The notes under the pieces were generated by a model. That model saw nothing but the letters and a program-made list of their open reading frames with translations. It was not told where the DNA came from and made no database searches. From NCBI GenBank assembly GCA_041916675.1, contig JAYRZB010000002.1:310001-374000 (forward strand): DNA of 64,000 nt, in the 5' to 3' direction. The stretch is from JAYRZB01 sp041916675 (lineage in GTDB: Bacteria > Pseudomonadota > Alphaproteobacteria > Rhizobiales > Devosiaceae). Every line of letters begins with the position of its first letter. The stretch's first letter is position 1. Positions 26,640 to 35,918 of this stretch are shown in pieces. The translations under genes were made by a program, and so were the position numbers.

Positions 26640-27067
26640 TCCTCGCCGGGTCTGGTCTGGCGCAGTTTCTTGACCGCGCTGTCCTTGCCCTTGGCATCGA
26701 GCCTCCGCAGCTTCGAAGCCAGTGTCGGTCGCGTCGCCCGGCGCGGCTTGGGCGCTTCGCAGGCCTTCTGCAACATCCCCACCAGCCGTTCGCGCGCATC
26801 TGTGCGGTTCTGCTCCTGGGTGCGGAAGCGGTTGGCGGTCAGAACGATCACCCCGTCCTTGGTCAATTTGCTGCCCGCAATGCGTCCCGCCCGCGCTTTG
26901 ACCGGCTCGGGCAGGCCCGGCGAGCCATAAAGGTCAAACCGGATCTGTACCGCTGTCGAAACCTTGTTCACATTCTGCCCGCCCGGGCCCGATGCGCGCA
27001 CAAAGCTTTCGGCAATCTCGCTGCTGTCGATCCCGATTGTCCCGGCAATTTCGATGAACGTGCCCAT
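26633..27067 (-). CDS. arfB: ArfB, alternative ribosome-rescue peptidyl-tRNA hydrolase
   Basis: A 144-residue release-factor-like protein. The catalytic GGQ motif lies in RASGPGGQNVNKVSTAVQIR, and the basic C-terminal tail (KPRRATRPTLASKLRRLDAK) would enter the mRNA channel of stalled ribosomes. It hydrolyses peptidyl-tRNA on non-stop complexes. ATG 27067 immediately follows the stop of the upstream pseudouridine synthase; a GTG five codons earlier is an alternative. Confidence 0.9.
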   Translation of the reverse strand: MGTFIEIAGTIGIDSSEIAESFVRASGPGGQNVNKVSTAVQIRFDLYGSPGLPEPVKARAGRIAGSKLTKDGVIVLTANRFRTQEQNRTDARERLVGMLQKACEAPKPRRATRPTLASKLRRLDAKGKDSAVKKLRQTRPGEDQ

Positions 27068-27069
27068 TT

Positions 27070-27753
27070 TCAGAACGGACACGGCACGACAAAGCGCAGC
27101 GGCCGTCCGTCGGCGGGGTGCGCAAACCCCAGCATTTCGGCGTGCAATTGCAGCCTGTCGGCGGCATATCGGGCCGGCCCCTCAGCATAAAATGCATCCC
27201 CGATGATCACATGCCCCAGGCTCAGCATATGCACCCGCAACTGGTGCGTGCGCCCGGTCAGTGGCGTCAACCGCATGCGCGTGGCGCCCGGCTCGCGCCC
27301 GATCACTTCCCACTGCGTCTGCGATGGCCGGCCACGGTCATGGTCGACGCGCTGGCGCGGCTTGTTCAGCCAGTCGGTGGCCAGCGGCAGGTCGATCAGG
27401 CCGCTCTCGCCCTCAACCTCGCCCCAGACGCGCGCCACATAGCTTTTCTCGGTCTTGCGCTTTTCGAACTGCTGGCCCACATGCGCCAGTGCCGCCTTGT
27501 TCAGGGCCATCACCAGAATGCCCGACGTGTCCTTGTCGAGCCGGTGCGCCATGGCCGCGGTGGGATAGCGCTGCTTGACCCGCGCCTCAAGGCAATCGGC
27601 AAGCCTTGGGTCCTTTCCGGCAACGCTGAGCAGCCCCGACGGCTTGTCGAGCACAACGATATCCTCATCGGCATGCAACACCGTCAGATACGGCTCAAGC
27701 GGGGGCGAATAGTCAAAGCTGTCGGGCAGGGGCTGAAGCATGGGCGTGCTCAT
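27070..27753 (-). CDS. RluA-family pseudouridine synthase
   Basis: A 227-residue short-form RluA-family enzyme. The catalytic motif HRLDKDTSGILVMA, with Asp as nucleophile, is intact, followed by SYVARVWGEVEG and the C-terminal core (TGRTHQLRVHMLSLGHVIIG). It lacks an S4 domain, as in RluA, which modifies 23S rRNA U746 and tRNA U32. The precise uridine cannot be assigned from sequence. It is followed directly by arfB, giving a small translation-related pair. Confidence 0.85.
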   Translation of the reverse strand: MSTPMLQPLPDSFDYSPPLEPYLTVLHADEDIVVLDKPSGLLSVAGKDPRLADCLEARVKQRYPTAAMAHRLDKDTSGILVMALNKAALAHVGQQFEKRKTEKSYVARVWGEVEGESGLIDLPLATDWLNKPRQRVDHDRGRPSQTQWEVIGREPGATRMRLTPLTGRTHQLRVHMLSLGHVIIGDAFYAEGPARYAADRLQLHAEMLGFAHPADGRPLRFVVPCPF

Positions 27754-27792
27754 ATCAGGTCTTTGCCCGCCCGAACACTCCAGCCCTCTGTC

Positions 27793-29691
27793 CTAGTCGC
27801 GGGCCAGCACCACCAGCCGGTCACCGGGCTGGAAGGCGATGATTTCCGATTTTTTCGGGTTCACCACCACCCCGCCCATATTGCGCTCGTCGGTTCCGCC
27901 ATCGCGCCGCGCCACATAGCCCATGGCCACTTCGCCACGCCGACGCGCCGATTCAACCAGCGTGTAAAAACTCAGCGGCCGGTCGATATCGACATAGTCC
28001 TCGATCGGGCGCATGTAGATTTCCGAACCTTCTTCATCGAGCAGGTCATCGAAGATCGCCGACAGGTATTCGTTCTCCGATGCCTGGGCCAGCATCAGGC
28101 TGACCAGCCGGTTGGACACCACGAAGTCGTCGGCGCGGGTGACTTCGGCCAGCTCGCGGTTGCGCACATCGATCATTTCGGAAACGACGTTCAGGTGCTG
28201 TCCCGCCGCTTCGGCGATGTTGCGCAGGTGCAAAAGCGTCACCAGCGTGCGCGTGTCGGTGGGCTGGGCCGCCATGATGTCCGAATAGCCCATGACCAGC
28301 ACATGGTCGTAGCTTAGGGGATTCAGGCTCTCGAGCATGGTCTTGCTCGATGTGTCGATCCGGCCATATTCCACATGCAGGTTCGACCCCGAAACCAGAA
28401 GGTTCGCCACCTCGGATTCGATGTCGGGCGTATCGGCGGCAATGGTCAGAACTGATCCGGGCGCCACATAACGCGAGAGCTCAAAGGCAATCATCGGCCC
28501 GCGCCGGTTCCACCCCAGGATCAGGGTGCGTTCCGGGTTGCGCGCCACCGGCACCGGCCCGCGCAGGGCCCCCAGATCGACATTGATATTGGCCGTACTT
28601 ACCGCAATCGATGCGTCATCCTCGGCGATAATGATCGCCTTCGTGTCCGGCGTGATCACCGTATTCATGTCGGGGTTGAGATAAACCCTGCCCTCGCCAT
28701 CGGCCAGCCCGATCAGGCTCGAGCTTTCATAGGCCATAATGGCGTCCCCGAAGGTGTTGCCGGTCAGGGCCGGCTGCTCGATGGTGTAAATTTCGCAGCC
28801 ATCGAAATCGAGCAGTTCGGTATAGACCGCCGACAAGCCCGACTGGCGGCTTGAATGCACCACGATCCGCGCGATCAACTCGTCGGCCAGAACCAGTTGC
28901 ACTTCCTTGCCGCCCACGGTGCGGGCGGTTTCGGCATTGTGCGAATCCCGGATTTCGGCGGCGATCTGATAGGGTTTTTCGCGCCGGTCCGGGGCATGCA
29001 CCAGGGCCAGCACGGTCTTGATCACCTGGCTGTCGGGGTCTTCGCCTTCGGGCGACAGCACAATGATCGAGCGGCAGTCGGCGGGCGAGACAATCGAAAG
29101 ATCATAAAGGTCGGTGGGGTCGCCGCGCCGGCACACCACCCGCGTGTTGCGCAGGTTGGGCACCTTGGCCGCGATCTCGTCTTCCATCTCCACCTTGTCC
29201 ATGTCGGCCATGATCACGATGCGCGGATTCTTCCGGCTCGCATTGGCCACCACCAGTTCGGAAATGATGTCGAAGATCGACGGGCTCCAGTTCAGGATAA
29301 TGGTGTGATCGGTCTCAAGCACCTGCGAACGGCCCTTGCGCAGTTCCTCAAGCTTGCCTTCAAGTCCGGACGACAGGACGCCGATCAGCGCCGACACCAC
29401 GAAAATACCGCCCAGCGTCACAAACAGCATCACCCAGCGGAACGCCCAGCCGGCATCCCCGCCCATGGTGCCGCTATCGAGGGTGCGCATCAGCGAGGCC
29501 CAGACCGCTTCGCCAAAATCCATGGCGCTGCCGCCTTCGGGCGTGATGCCCAGAATGGCGATTACCAGCCCCGCCAGAACGATGATGATCAGCGAGATCA
29601 CCGCCAGCCAGCCCATCAGCGCGATCGGCCCGGCGGCCATCGACTTGTCGAATTCGTAGCGCAAGCGCGCCAGGATACGTTCGCGATCCAT
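27793..29691 (-). CDS. CASTOR/POLLUX-like ion channel with RCK-type domains
   Basis: About 632 residues from ATG 29691; the 15-codon longer frame lacks support. Two hydrophobic segments (LMGWLAVISLIIIVLAGLVI and WVMLFVTLGGIFVVSALIGV) flank a short pore-like loop (MRTLDSGTMGGDAGWAFR). Two nucleotide-binding RCK-like domains follow (VLETDHTIILNWSP; RTLILGWNRRGPMIAFELSR). The C-terminus carries a TrkA-C-like region. This architecture is that of bacterial homologues of plant CASTOR/POLLUX cation channels. Ion and ligand are not determined by sequence. Confidence 0.82.
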   Translation of the reverse strand: MDRERILARLRYEFDKSMAAGPIALMGWLAVISLIIIVLAGLVIAILGITPEGGSAMDFGEAVWASLMRTLDSGTMGGDAGWAFRWVMLFVTLGGIFVVSALIGVLSSGLEGKLEELRKGRSQVLETDHTIILNWSPSIFDIISELVVANASRKNPRIVIMADMDKVEMEDEIAAKVPNLRNTRVVCRRGDPTDLYDLSIVSPADCRSIIVLSPEGEDPDSQVIKTVLALVHAPDRREKPYQIAAEIRDSHNAETARTVGGKEVQLVLADELIARIVVHSSRQSGLSAVYTELLDFDGCEIYTIEQPALTGNTFGDAIMAYESSSLIGLADGEGRVYLNPDMNTVITPDTKAIIIAEDDASIAVSTANINVDLGALRGPVPVARNPERTLILGWNRRGPMIAFELSRYVAPGSVLTIAADTPDIESEVANLLVSGSNLHVEYGRIDTSSKTMLESLNPLSYDHVLVMGYSDIMAAQPTDTRTLVTLLHLRNIAEAAGQHLNVVSEMIDVRNRELAEVTRADDFVVSNRLVSLMLAQASENEYLSAIFDDLLDEEGSEIYMRPIEDYVDIDRPLSFYTLVESARRRGEVAMGYVARRDGGTDERNMGGVVVNPKKSEIIAFQPGDRLVVLARD

Positions 29692-29921
29692 ATAAGCCCT
29701 GCCGCACGTGAGGCGGCTCTCCCCGAAATTGATCAATTTATGGTGCCCTTCTTACACAGGGCAAATTTGCTTGCAAAGGCGGTGCCCAACTCTGTCGGGC
29801 CCCTCGGCTTGCCTATCCGGCCCGCTGGCTTCATAAGTTGGGCAGGTTTGCCACAAAGCTGACGATTTTGAACCATACTGGCATTTAACCGCCCAGCCGG
29901 GCTCTGTGCAGGAACGCGCCT

Positions 29922-30467
29922 TTGCGAAACGTCTTGACCCCGCTGGCCCTTGTCCTCGTTGCCCTGGTTCTGTCCGGCTGCACCGTGGCTGGCTTTCCCG
30001 GCATCAAGGGCATGCCCATGCTGGCCGCCAGCGCCCCGGAGCCCGCCCCCAAAGTCGCCGCCGTGGTCAGCGAAGATGAAACGCCATCGGTCCTGATGAG
30101 CTATGCCAATTCCGGCGGCAGCAACGTCAATGGCCTGATCTCGAAATATGCCTTCATGTATGGCGTGCCCGAAACCCTGGTGCACCGCATGGTCAAGAAG
30201 GAATCGAACTATAATCCCGGCGCCCGCAACGGTCCTTACTATGGCCTGATGCAGATCAGCCATGCCACGGCCATGTCCATGGGCTATACTGGCAATGCCA
30301 AGGGCCTGCTCAACCCCGATACCAATCTGCGCTATGCGGTCAAATACCTGGCTGGCGCCTATAAAGTCGCCGGGGGCAATCACGATCAGGCGGTGCGCTT
30401 TTACCAGCGCGGTTATTACTACGATGCCAAGCGCGCCGGCATGCTCGACGCGGTCGGCCTGCGCTAA
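29922..30467 (+). CDS. Lytic transglycosylase domain lipoprotein
   Basis: A 181-residue protein from TTG 29922. A lipoprotein signal (LALVLVALVLSGC, lipobox LSGC) indicates membrane anchoring after the cysteine. The SLT domain follows a variable linker: YAFMYGVPETLVHRMVKKES with the catalytic Glu in KKESNYNP, then GPYYGLMQISHATA and the Tyr-rich end. It cleaves peptidoglycan glycan strands to 1,6-anhydro products. Its small size suggests a housekeeping or secretion-associated remodelling enzyme. Confidence 0.88.
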   Translation: MRNVLTPLALVLVALVLSGCTVAGFPGIKGMPMLAASAPEPAPKVAAVVSEDETPSVLMSYANSGGSNVNGLISKYAFMYGVPETLVHRMVKKESNYNPGARNGPYYGLMQISHATAMSMGYTGNAKGLLNPDTNLRYAVKYLAGAYKVAGGNHDQAVRFYQRGYYYDAKRAGMLDAVGLR

Positions 30468-30541
30468 TCCACTCGATTCTCGGACGGTCAGAACTCGGCT
30501 ATTCTTGCCGAGTCGGCTTTCGACATTTGCGAGGGGGTAAA

Positions 30542-31228
30542 ATGTTCAGAAAACTATCGGCCGAATTCATCGGTACGTTCTGGCTGGTCTTTGCCGGGTG
30601 CGGCGCGGCCATTCTGGCCGCCGGCATTCCCGAGGTCGGCATCGGCTTTGTCGGCGTGTCTCTGGCCTTCGGGCTCAGCGTGCTCACCATGGCCTATGCG
30701 GTGGGGTCCATTTCGGGCGGGCACTTCAATCCCGCCGTTTCGCTCGGCCTCGCGCTTGCCGGGCGCTTTGAATACAAGGACATGATGGCCTATTGGGTGG
30801 CCCAGGTGCTCGGTGGCATTGCCGGTGCGGCAGTGCTTTATCTCATCGCCTCGGGCGTGCCCGGCTACCTGCCCGGCGGTTTTGCCTCCAATGGCTTTGA
30901 TGCGCTTTCGCCCGGCGGCTATTCCATGCTGGCGGCCCTGATCGCCGAAGTGGTGCTCACGGCCGTATTTCTCATCGTCATCCTCGGCGCCACCGCCAGG
31001 GGTGCCCCGGTCGGCTTTGCACCCATTGCCATTGGCCTCGCGCTCACCCTGATCCATCTGATCTCGATCCCGGTCACCAATACCTCGGTCAACCCGGCCC
31101 GCTCGACGGCGGCGGCCATCTTTGCCCAGACCGGGGCGCTGTCCCAGCTCTGGCTGTTCTGGGTCGCTCCGTTGGTCGGTGCCGCTCTTGGTGCCCTGAT
31201 CTGGAAATACCTGCTCGAACGCGACTGA
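30542..31228 (+). CDS. aqpZ: Aquaporin Z-type water channel
   Basis: A 228-residue MIP-family protein; ATG 30542 follows GAGGGGGTAAA, so the five-codon longer frame is not used. Six hydrophobic helices and both half-helix NPA signatures are present: GGHFNPAVSLG and TSVNPARSTAAA. The residues around the second NPA and the lack of a glycerol-type insertion favour a water-specific aquaporin. Confidence 0.92.
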   Translation: MFRKLSAEFIGTFWLVFAGCGAAILAAGIPEVGIGFVGVSLAFGLSVLTMAYAVGSISGGHFNPAVSLGLALAGRFEYKDMMAYWVAQVLGGIAGAAVLYLIASGVPGYLPGGFASNGFDALSPGGYSMLAALIAEVVLTAVFLIVILGATARGAPVGFAPIAIGLALTLIHLISIPVTNTSVNPARSTAAAIFAQTGALSQLWLFWVAPLVGAALGALIWKYLLERD

Positions 31229-31236
31229 GCCTTTCC

Positions 31237-31256
31237 GGCGCGCCTGCAGGCGCGCC
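31237..31256. terminator. Perfect 20-bp GC palindrome downstream of aqpZ
   Basis: GGCGCGCCTGCAGGCGCGCC begins 8 bases after the aqpZ stop. It can form a very stable hairpin but has only a weak pyrimidine run after it (GTTCCCTC), so termination is likely but not certain. Confidence 0.45.
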
Positions 31257-31320
31257 GTTCCCTCTTCGCTTGCGTCGCCAAAGCCCTTAAAGTCGGCGCA
31301 CACCAAGAGGAATCACCCGC

Positions 31321-34224
31321 ATGCATTTGATGCTCGTCGACGGCTCGACCTATATTTTCCGCGCCTACCACGCCCTGCCGCCCTTGACGCGCAAGTCCGA
31401 TGGTTTGCCGGTCGGGTGCGTCTCGGGCTTTTGCAACATGCTGTTCAAGCTCACCGAAGATATGAAGGGTGAAAACGCCCCCACCCATATGGCGGTGATC
31501 TTCGATTATTCGGGCAAGAGTTTCCGCTCCGATGTCTACCCCGAATACAAGGCCCATCGCCCACCCGCGCCCGAAGACCTGGTGCCCCAGTTTCCCCTGA
31601 CCCGTGCCGCCACCCGCGCCTTCGGCCTGCCCTCGATCGAGATGGAAGGCTGGGAGGCCGACGATATCATCGCCACCTATGCCGCCATGGCCCGCAAGGC
31701 CGGGGGCCGGGTGACGATTGTCTCTACCGACAAGGACCTGATGCAGCTTGTCGAACCCGATGGCTCGATCCGCCTGCTCGACACCCTGCAACGCCCCGGC
31801 GGCCCGCCGCTGCGCTGGATCGGGCCAGACGAGGTGTTCGAAAAGTTCGGCGTCACCCCAGACAAGGTCATCGAGGTGCAGGCGCTGTGCGGCGATGCGG
31901 TCGATAATGTCCCCGGCGTGCCCGGCATCGGCATCAAGACCGCTGCCGAGCTGATCAATGCCTTTGGCGATGTCGAAACGCTTTTAAGCCGCGTCGAGGA
32001 AATCAAGCAGCCCAAGCGCCGCGAAAATCTCATCGAACATGCCGAAAGCGCCCGCGTCTCGAAACGTCTCGTCACCCTCTCCCAGGAGGTGCCGGTCGAG
32101 CTTGGCCTCGATGCTCTTGTGCGCGAACCCATTGCGGCGGGCCGGATCATCCCCTTCCTCAAGGCCATGGAGTTCAACACCTTCATGCGCCGCATCGCCA
32201 CCGTTCTGGAGGCCGATGCCGACGCCTTTGCGCCCGATCCCGAACTGGCCGCCGCCGGTGCGGCCGCCTCCGGCCCGGTTGCCGAACCCGCCGCCGATCA
32301 TGGCGTGGCCTCGGCCAGCAATGACTCTCCTGCGGCCCATGCCGAGGCCGTTGCTGCCCGCATCCGCGCCATCCCCATCAACTACGATGCCTATGAGATC
32401 GTGCGCACGCCCGAGGCGCTGGCCGCCTGGGTCGAGCGCATCAGGGCCCAGGGCTATGTCGCCATCGATACCGAAACCACCGGGCTCGACAACCAGGTGG
32501 CCGATCTGGTCGGGGTTTGCCTCGCCACCGAAATCGGGGTCGCCTGCTACATTCCGGTCGGCCACTCGCATGGCGCCGCCGATATTCTCTCCGGCGGCGG
32601 GCTGGTCGAGGGGCAATTGCCCATCCGCGATGTCATCGATGCCCTCAAACCCGTCCTCACCGACCGCTCGATCCTCAAGATAGGCCAGAACATCAAGTAC
32701 GATATGGGGATATTGAGCCGCTACGGCATCGATGTGGCCCCGATCGACGATACCATGCTCATGTCCTATGCCCTCGATGGCGCCCGCAACAACGGCATGG
32801 ATGCGCTGGCCGAGGCCTGGCTGGGGCACAAGACTATTTCCTTTTCCGAACTGGCCGGCACCGGCAAGGCGCAAAAGACCTTCGACCAGCTCGAAATTGC
32901 CGCCGCCGCCCGCTATGCCGCCGAGGATGCCGATGTCACCCTGCGTCTCTGGCAGGTGCTCAAACCCCGGCTGGTCGCCGAAAATGCCACCACGCTCTAT
33001 GAAACGCTCGAGCGCCCGCTGGCTCCGGTGCTGGCGCGTATGGAAGCGCGCGGCATTTCGGTGGATCGTCAGATTCTCTCCCGCCTGACCGGCGATTTCG
33101 CCCAGCGCGCCGCAGCCCTAGAGGCCGAGGCGCACCAACTGGCCGGCGAAAGCTTCAACCTCGGGTCACCCAAACAGCTTGGCGATATCCTGTTCGGCAA
33201 AATGGGACTTGAGGGCGGCACCAAGACCAAGACCGGCGCCTGGTCGACCGGGGCCGATGTGCTCGAAGACCTGGCCCTCAAGGGCATTCCGCTGGCCCGC
33301 ACCATTGTTGACTGGCGCCAGCTCACCAAGCTGATGGGCACCTATACCAATGCCCTGCCCGAATATATCAACGCCCGCACCGGGCGCGTGCACACCTCCT
33401 ACAATCAGGCTTCCGTGCTCACCGGTCGCCTGTCCTCGAACGATCCGAACCTTCAGAACATCCCGGTCCGCACCGAAGATGGCCGCAAGATCCGCACCGC
33501 CTTCGTCGCCGCCCCAGGCAAGACGCTGATTTCAGCCGACTATTCGCAGATCGAGCTGCGCGTGCTCGCCCATATCGCCGATATCGAAGCGCTCAAGGAT
33601 GCCTTTGAGGAAGGGCTCGATATTCACGCCATGACGGCGTCCGAAATGTTCGGCGTGCCGGTCGAGGGCATGCCTTCCGATGTGCGCCGCCGCGCCAAGG
33701 CCATCAATTTCGGCATCATCTATGGCATTTCAGCCTTTGGGCTGGCCAACCAGCTCGGCATCTCGCGCAGCGAGGCCGGCGACTATATCAAAACCTATTT
33801 CGAGCGCTTCCCCGGCATCCAGGCCTATATGGCCGACATGCGCGCCCGGGTAAAGGCGCAGGGCTACGTCGAAACCATCTTCGGGCGGAAGGTGCATTTC
33901 CCCAATGCCAATTCTTCCAATCCGGCCGAGCGCAGCTTTGTCGAGCGCGCCTCGATCAATGCCCCCATCCAGGGCTCGGCCGCCGATATCATCCGCCGCG
34001 CCATGATCAAGATGGAACCGGCCCTCAAAGCTGCCAAAATCCCCGCCGACATGCTGTTGCAGGTGCATGACGAACTGATCTTCGAGGTCCCCCTCGATGC
34101 CGTCGACACCGCCATTCCCGCCATCGTCAAAGTGATGGAATCCGCCGCCGCCCCCGCCGTCCACCTCACCGTCCCCCTCCAGGTCGACGCCCACGCCGCC
34201 CACAACTGGGACGAGGCGCACTAG
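31321..34224 (+). CDS. polA: DNA polymerase I
   Basis: A 967-residue PolA. The 5'-3' exonuclease domain is at about 1-300 (MLVDGSTYIFRAYHALPPL; CGDAVDNVPGVPGIGIKTA). The 3'-5' exonuclease domain keeps its acidic motif (AIDTETTGLDNQVADLVGV), so proofreading is probably active. The polymerase domain (about 570-967) has motifs SADYSQIELRVLAHI, RRRAKAINFGIIYGIS and LLQVHDELIFEVP. It fills Okazaki and repair gaps. A Pro/Ala-rich linker near residue 310 is longer than in E. coli. GAGG precedes the ATG. Confidence 0.97.
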   Translation: MHLMLVDGSTYIFRAYHALPPLTRKSDGLPVGCVSGFCNMLFKLTEDMKGENAPTHMAVIFDYSGKSFRSDVYPEYKAHRPPAPEDLVPQFPLTRAATRAFGLPSIEMEGWEADDIIATYAAMARKAGGRVTIVSTDKDLMQLVEPDGSIRLLDTLQRPGGPPLRWIGPDEVFEKFGVTPDKVIEVQALCGDAVDNVPGVPGIGIKTAAELINAFGDVETLLSRVEEIKQPKRRENLIEHAESARVSKRLVTLSQEVPVELGLDALVREPIAAGRIIPFLKAMEFNTFMRRIATVLEADADAFAPDPELAAAGAAASGPVAEPAADHGVASASNDSPAAHAEAVAARIRAIPINYDAYEIVRTPEALAAWVERIRAQGYVAIDTETTGLDNQVADLVGVCLATEIGVACYIPVGHSHGAADILSGGGLVEGQLPIRDVIDALKPVLTDRSILKIGQNIKYDMGILSRYGIDVAPIDDTMLMSYALDGARNNGMDALAEAWLGHKTISFSELAGTGKAQKTFDQLEIAAAARYAAEDADVTLRLWQVLKPRLVAENATTLYETLERPLAPVLARMEARGISVDRQILSRLTGDFAQRAAALEAEAHQLAGESFNLGSPKQLGDILFGKMGLEGGTKTKTGAWSTGADVLEDLALKGIPLARTIVDWRQLTKLMGTYTNALPEYINARTGRVHTSYNQASVLTGRLSSNDPNLQNIPVRTEDGRKIRTAFVAAPGKTLISADYSQIELRVLAHIADIEALKDAFEEGLDIHAMTASEMFGVPVEGMPSDVRRRAKAINFGIIYGISAFGLANQLGISRSEAGDYIKTYFERFPGIQAYMADMRARVKAQGYVETIFGRKVHFPNANSSNPAERSFVERASINAPIQGSAADIIRRAMIKMEPALKAAKIPADMLLQVHDELIFEVPLDAVDTAIPAIVKVMESAAAPAVHLTVPLQVDAHAAHNWDEAH

Positions 34225-34287
34225 GGGGTAATATTTGCAAGGCGGGGCTCCTGGCCCCGCCTACTCCTGTCATCCACCCTCTCAGTC

Positions 34288-34317
34288 GTCATCCTCGCGC
34301 TTGACGCGAGGACCCAT
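34288..34317. repeat. REP-like palindromic repeat, copy 1
   Basis: A 30-bp unit beginning GTCATCCTCGCGC, whose core CCTCGCG-CTTGA-CGCGAGG can form a hairpin. Identical units occur at 34749-34778 (inverted) and 34959-34988. Confidence 0.7.
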
Positions 34318-34387
34318 CGGCCCCACCGCACGCTCCACCCCTTGACGCATCCCTCAATCCCCGCCCATCCTCGCGCATGGAGGCGGC

Positions 34388-34678
34388 ATGGCGGGATATG
34401 TTTACGTTCTGGCCAGCCAGCCCAATGGCACCCTCTATATCGGGGTCACCAGCAATCTGGTCCGGCGCATCCATGAGCACCGCGAGGGCCTGGTGCCCGG
34501 CTTCACCAGAACCTACAACGTCAAGCATCTGGTCTATTTCGAAACCCACGAAACCATGCCCCTGGCCATCCAGCGCGAGAAAACCCTCAAGCACTGGCGC
34601 CGCTCGTGGAAAACCACCCTGATCGCCGCAACCAATCCCGGCTGGGTTGATCTCTGGCCCGATATTTCGCGGTTGTAG
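34388..34678 (+). CDS. Small GIY-YIG nuclease family protein (UPF0213/YhbQ-like)
   Basis: A 96-residue single-domain GIY-YIG protein: GYVYVLASQPNGTLYIGVTS supplies both halves of the signature, NLVRRIHEHREG the catalytic arginine helix, and AIQREKTLKHW the Glu-containing helix. GGAGG is 5 bases before ATG 34388. Such proteins are common in alphaproteobacterial intergenic regions and their substrate is unknown. Two copies of a 30-bp palindrome flank the gene within 75 to 100 bases. Confidence 0.85.
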   Translation: MAGYVYVLASQPNGTLYIGVTSNLVRRIHEHREGLVPGFTRTYNVKHLVYFETHETMPLAIQREKTLKHWRRSWKTTLIAATNPGWVDLWPDISRL

Positions 34679-34748
34679 CTGTCCCCCAGACCATGGGACT
34701 CGTTTCGAGGGGCTCCTTTGCCCACCCACCCCGCCTGCGGCCCGTCCC

Positions 34749-34778
34749 ATGGGTCCTCGCGTCAAGCGCGAGGATGAC
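34749..34778. repeat. REP-like palindromic repeat, copy 2 (inverted)
   Basis: Exact reverse complement of copy 1, starting ATGGGTCCTCGCG and located 70 bases after the GIY-YIG stop codon. Confidence 0.7.
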
Positions 34779-34958
34779 GACCGAGGGGGTAGTGACGGTG
34801 CACCGCGCGGAAATCGATGAGAATTGATTATGGAAATGTGGCCCAACGCCGGGCCTGAGCCAAGCGTGGCCAACGCAACCCACCCCAGCCCACCCCGGCC
34901 CGGAGGCGACCTCTCAACCAATTCTCGTGGCTCCCCCCGCGCCAACCCACCCACCACC

Positions 34959-34988
34959 GTCATCCTCGCGCTTGACGCGAGGACCCAT
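34959..34988. repeat. REP-like palindromic repeat, copy 3
   Basis: Identical in sequence and orientation to copy 1; 56 bases upstream of the DUF1801 gene. Confidence 0.7.
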
Positions 34989-35044
34989 GTGCGGTTCTTC
35001 ATGTTGAAGAGACTTTCGTCAGCCAGCAGTCCCTCAACTCCCCC

Positions 35045-35419
35045 ATGCCCAAACCCATCGACCTCCCCACCTTCCTCGCCCGTCTCGAGCACCCGCTGCG
35101 GGCCGAGATTGATGCGGTGCGTGGCGTCATCAATGCAGCGGGCGGTGGGCTCAGTGAGCGGGTGAAGTGGAATGCGCCGAGCTGGCACCTGGGCGGCCAT
35201 GATTTTGGCGCGCTCAACCTGCGCCAGGCCGGGTTCGTGCAACTGGTCGTGGTCTATCCCTCCGGCATCATGATCGAGAGCGACATTCTCACTGGCACCT
35301 GGGCCGACCGGCGACTGGCCCGCTTCGACAGTCTTGCCGATATCGCGGACAAAAGCGCTGCGCTCACCGCCCTGGTCCGCGCTTGGGGCGCGGCAGTTGC
35401 GGCGCTGCCACCGGCGTAA
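35045..35419 (+). CDS. DUF1801 domain protein
   Basis: A 124-residue cytosolic protein. The DUF1801/YdhG-like pattern is visible: LRAEIDAVRGVINAAGGGLS, then SERVKWNAPSWHLGGHDFGA and QLVVVYPSGIMIESDIL. Proteins of this family are small alpha/beta proteins of unknown function, sometimes linked to iron or stress. ATG 35045 is the only convincing start; no strong ribosome-binding site precedes it. Confidence 0.75.
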   Translation: MPKPIDLPTFLARLEHPLRAEIDAVRGVINAAGGGLSERVKWNAPSWHLGGHDFGALNLRQAGFVQLVVVYPSGIMIESDILTGTWADRRLARFDSLADIADKSAALTALVRAWGAAVAALPPA

Positions 35420-35480
35420 GCGCCCCCTTTGTCCCCGCCGCCTGCGGCCCGGTTATCCTTGCCCCAACAAGGAGACACAG

Positions 35481-35891
35481 ATGTTCACATCCAGGGATCA
35501 ATACGCAACCTCACGGCGCCAGATGGTCCGCTTCCAGGGTGTCTGGCCCGCGCTCGATGCGCTGACCACTAGCCTCAGTAAACTCAAGCCGCACACCCTC
35601 GTGCCACCCGCCCTTGCCGACGAGGCCGACCGATTGATTGTGGCGGCCCGTCACGTGGTGGCGCGCGAACCCGGCCAGCAGTTCCTGCGTCCGGTGCCGC
35701 CGGTCACCCCGGTTACAGCCGGGCTTTTGCTTGTCGCCCTTGCGCCCGCCCATGCTGCCCTTGTCGCCTTCCGCGAAAAATACTTCCACCCTCGCGATTA
35801 TGATGGCTTTCGCGCCCTCGCGCCTTTCTGGCTCACCCATGACTACGTCGCCGAACGCGCCATGCGCGAAAAGAAGGCCGCCCGGCTCTGA
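35481..35891 (+). CDS. Hypothetical protein
   Basis: A 136-residue protein from ATG 35481 behind AAGGAGACACAG; the frame is open further upstream but without a start signal. A helical N-terminus (SRDQYATSRRQMVRFQGVWP) is followed by a central hydrophobic stretch (TPVTAGLLLVALAPAHAALV) and a basic C-terminus (MREKKAARL). The stretch may be a membrane segment or simply a buried helix. The family is not recognised. Confidence 0.65.
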   Translation: MFTSRDQYATSRRQMVRFQGVWPALDALTTSLSKLKPHTLVPPALADEADRLIVAARHVVAREPGQQFLRPVPPVTPVTAGLLLVALAPAHAALVAFREKYFHPRDYDGFRALAPFWLTHDYVAERAMREKKAARL

Positions 35892-35918
35892 GCCGCCGGC
35901 CCGGGCATCTGCTTGAAG

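Larger units (their letters stand above)
34679..35044. other. 366-base repeat-bearing intergenic region
   Basis: No coding frame is convincing here. The stretch holds two copies of the 30-bp palindrome (34749-34778 inverted; 34959-34988 direct) and C-rich low-complexity sequence at about 34860-34960. Confidence 0.6.

Noticed and set aside
27118..28317. 399-codon plus-strand frame opposite the pseudouridine synthase and channel genes
   Set aside because: Covers two clearly real minus-strand genes and their gap; composition His/Arg/Gly-rich.
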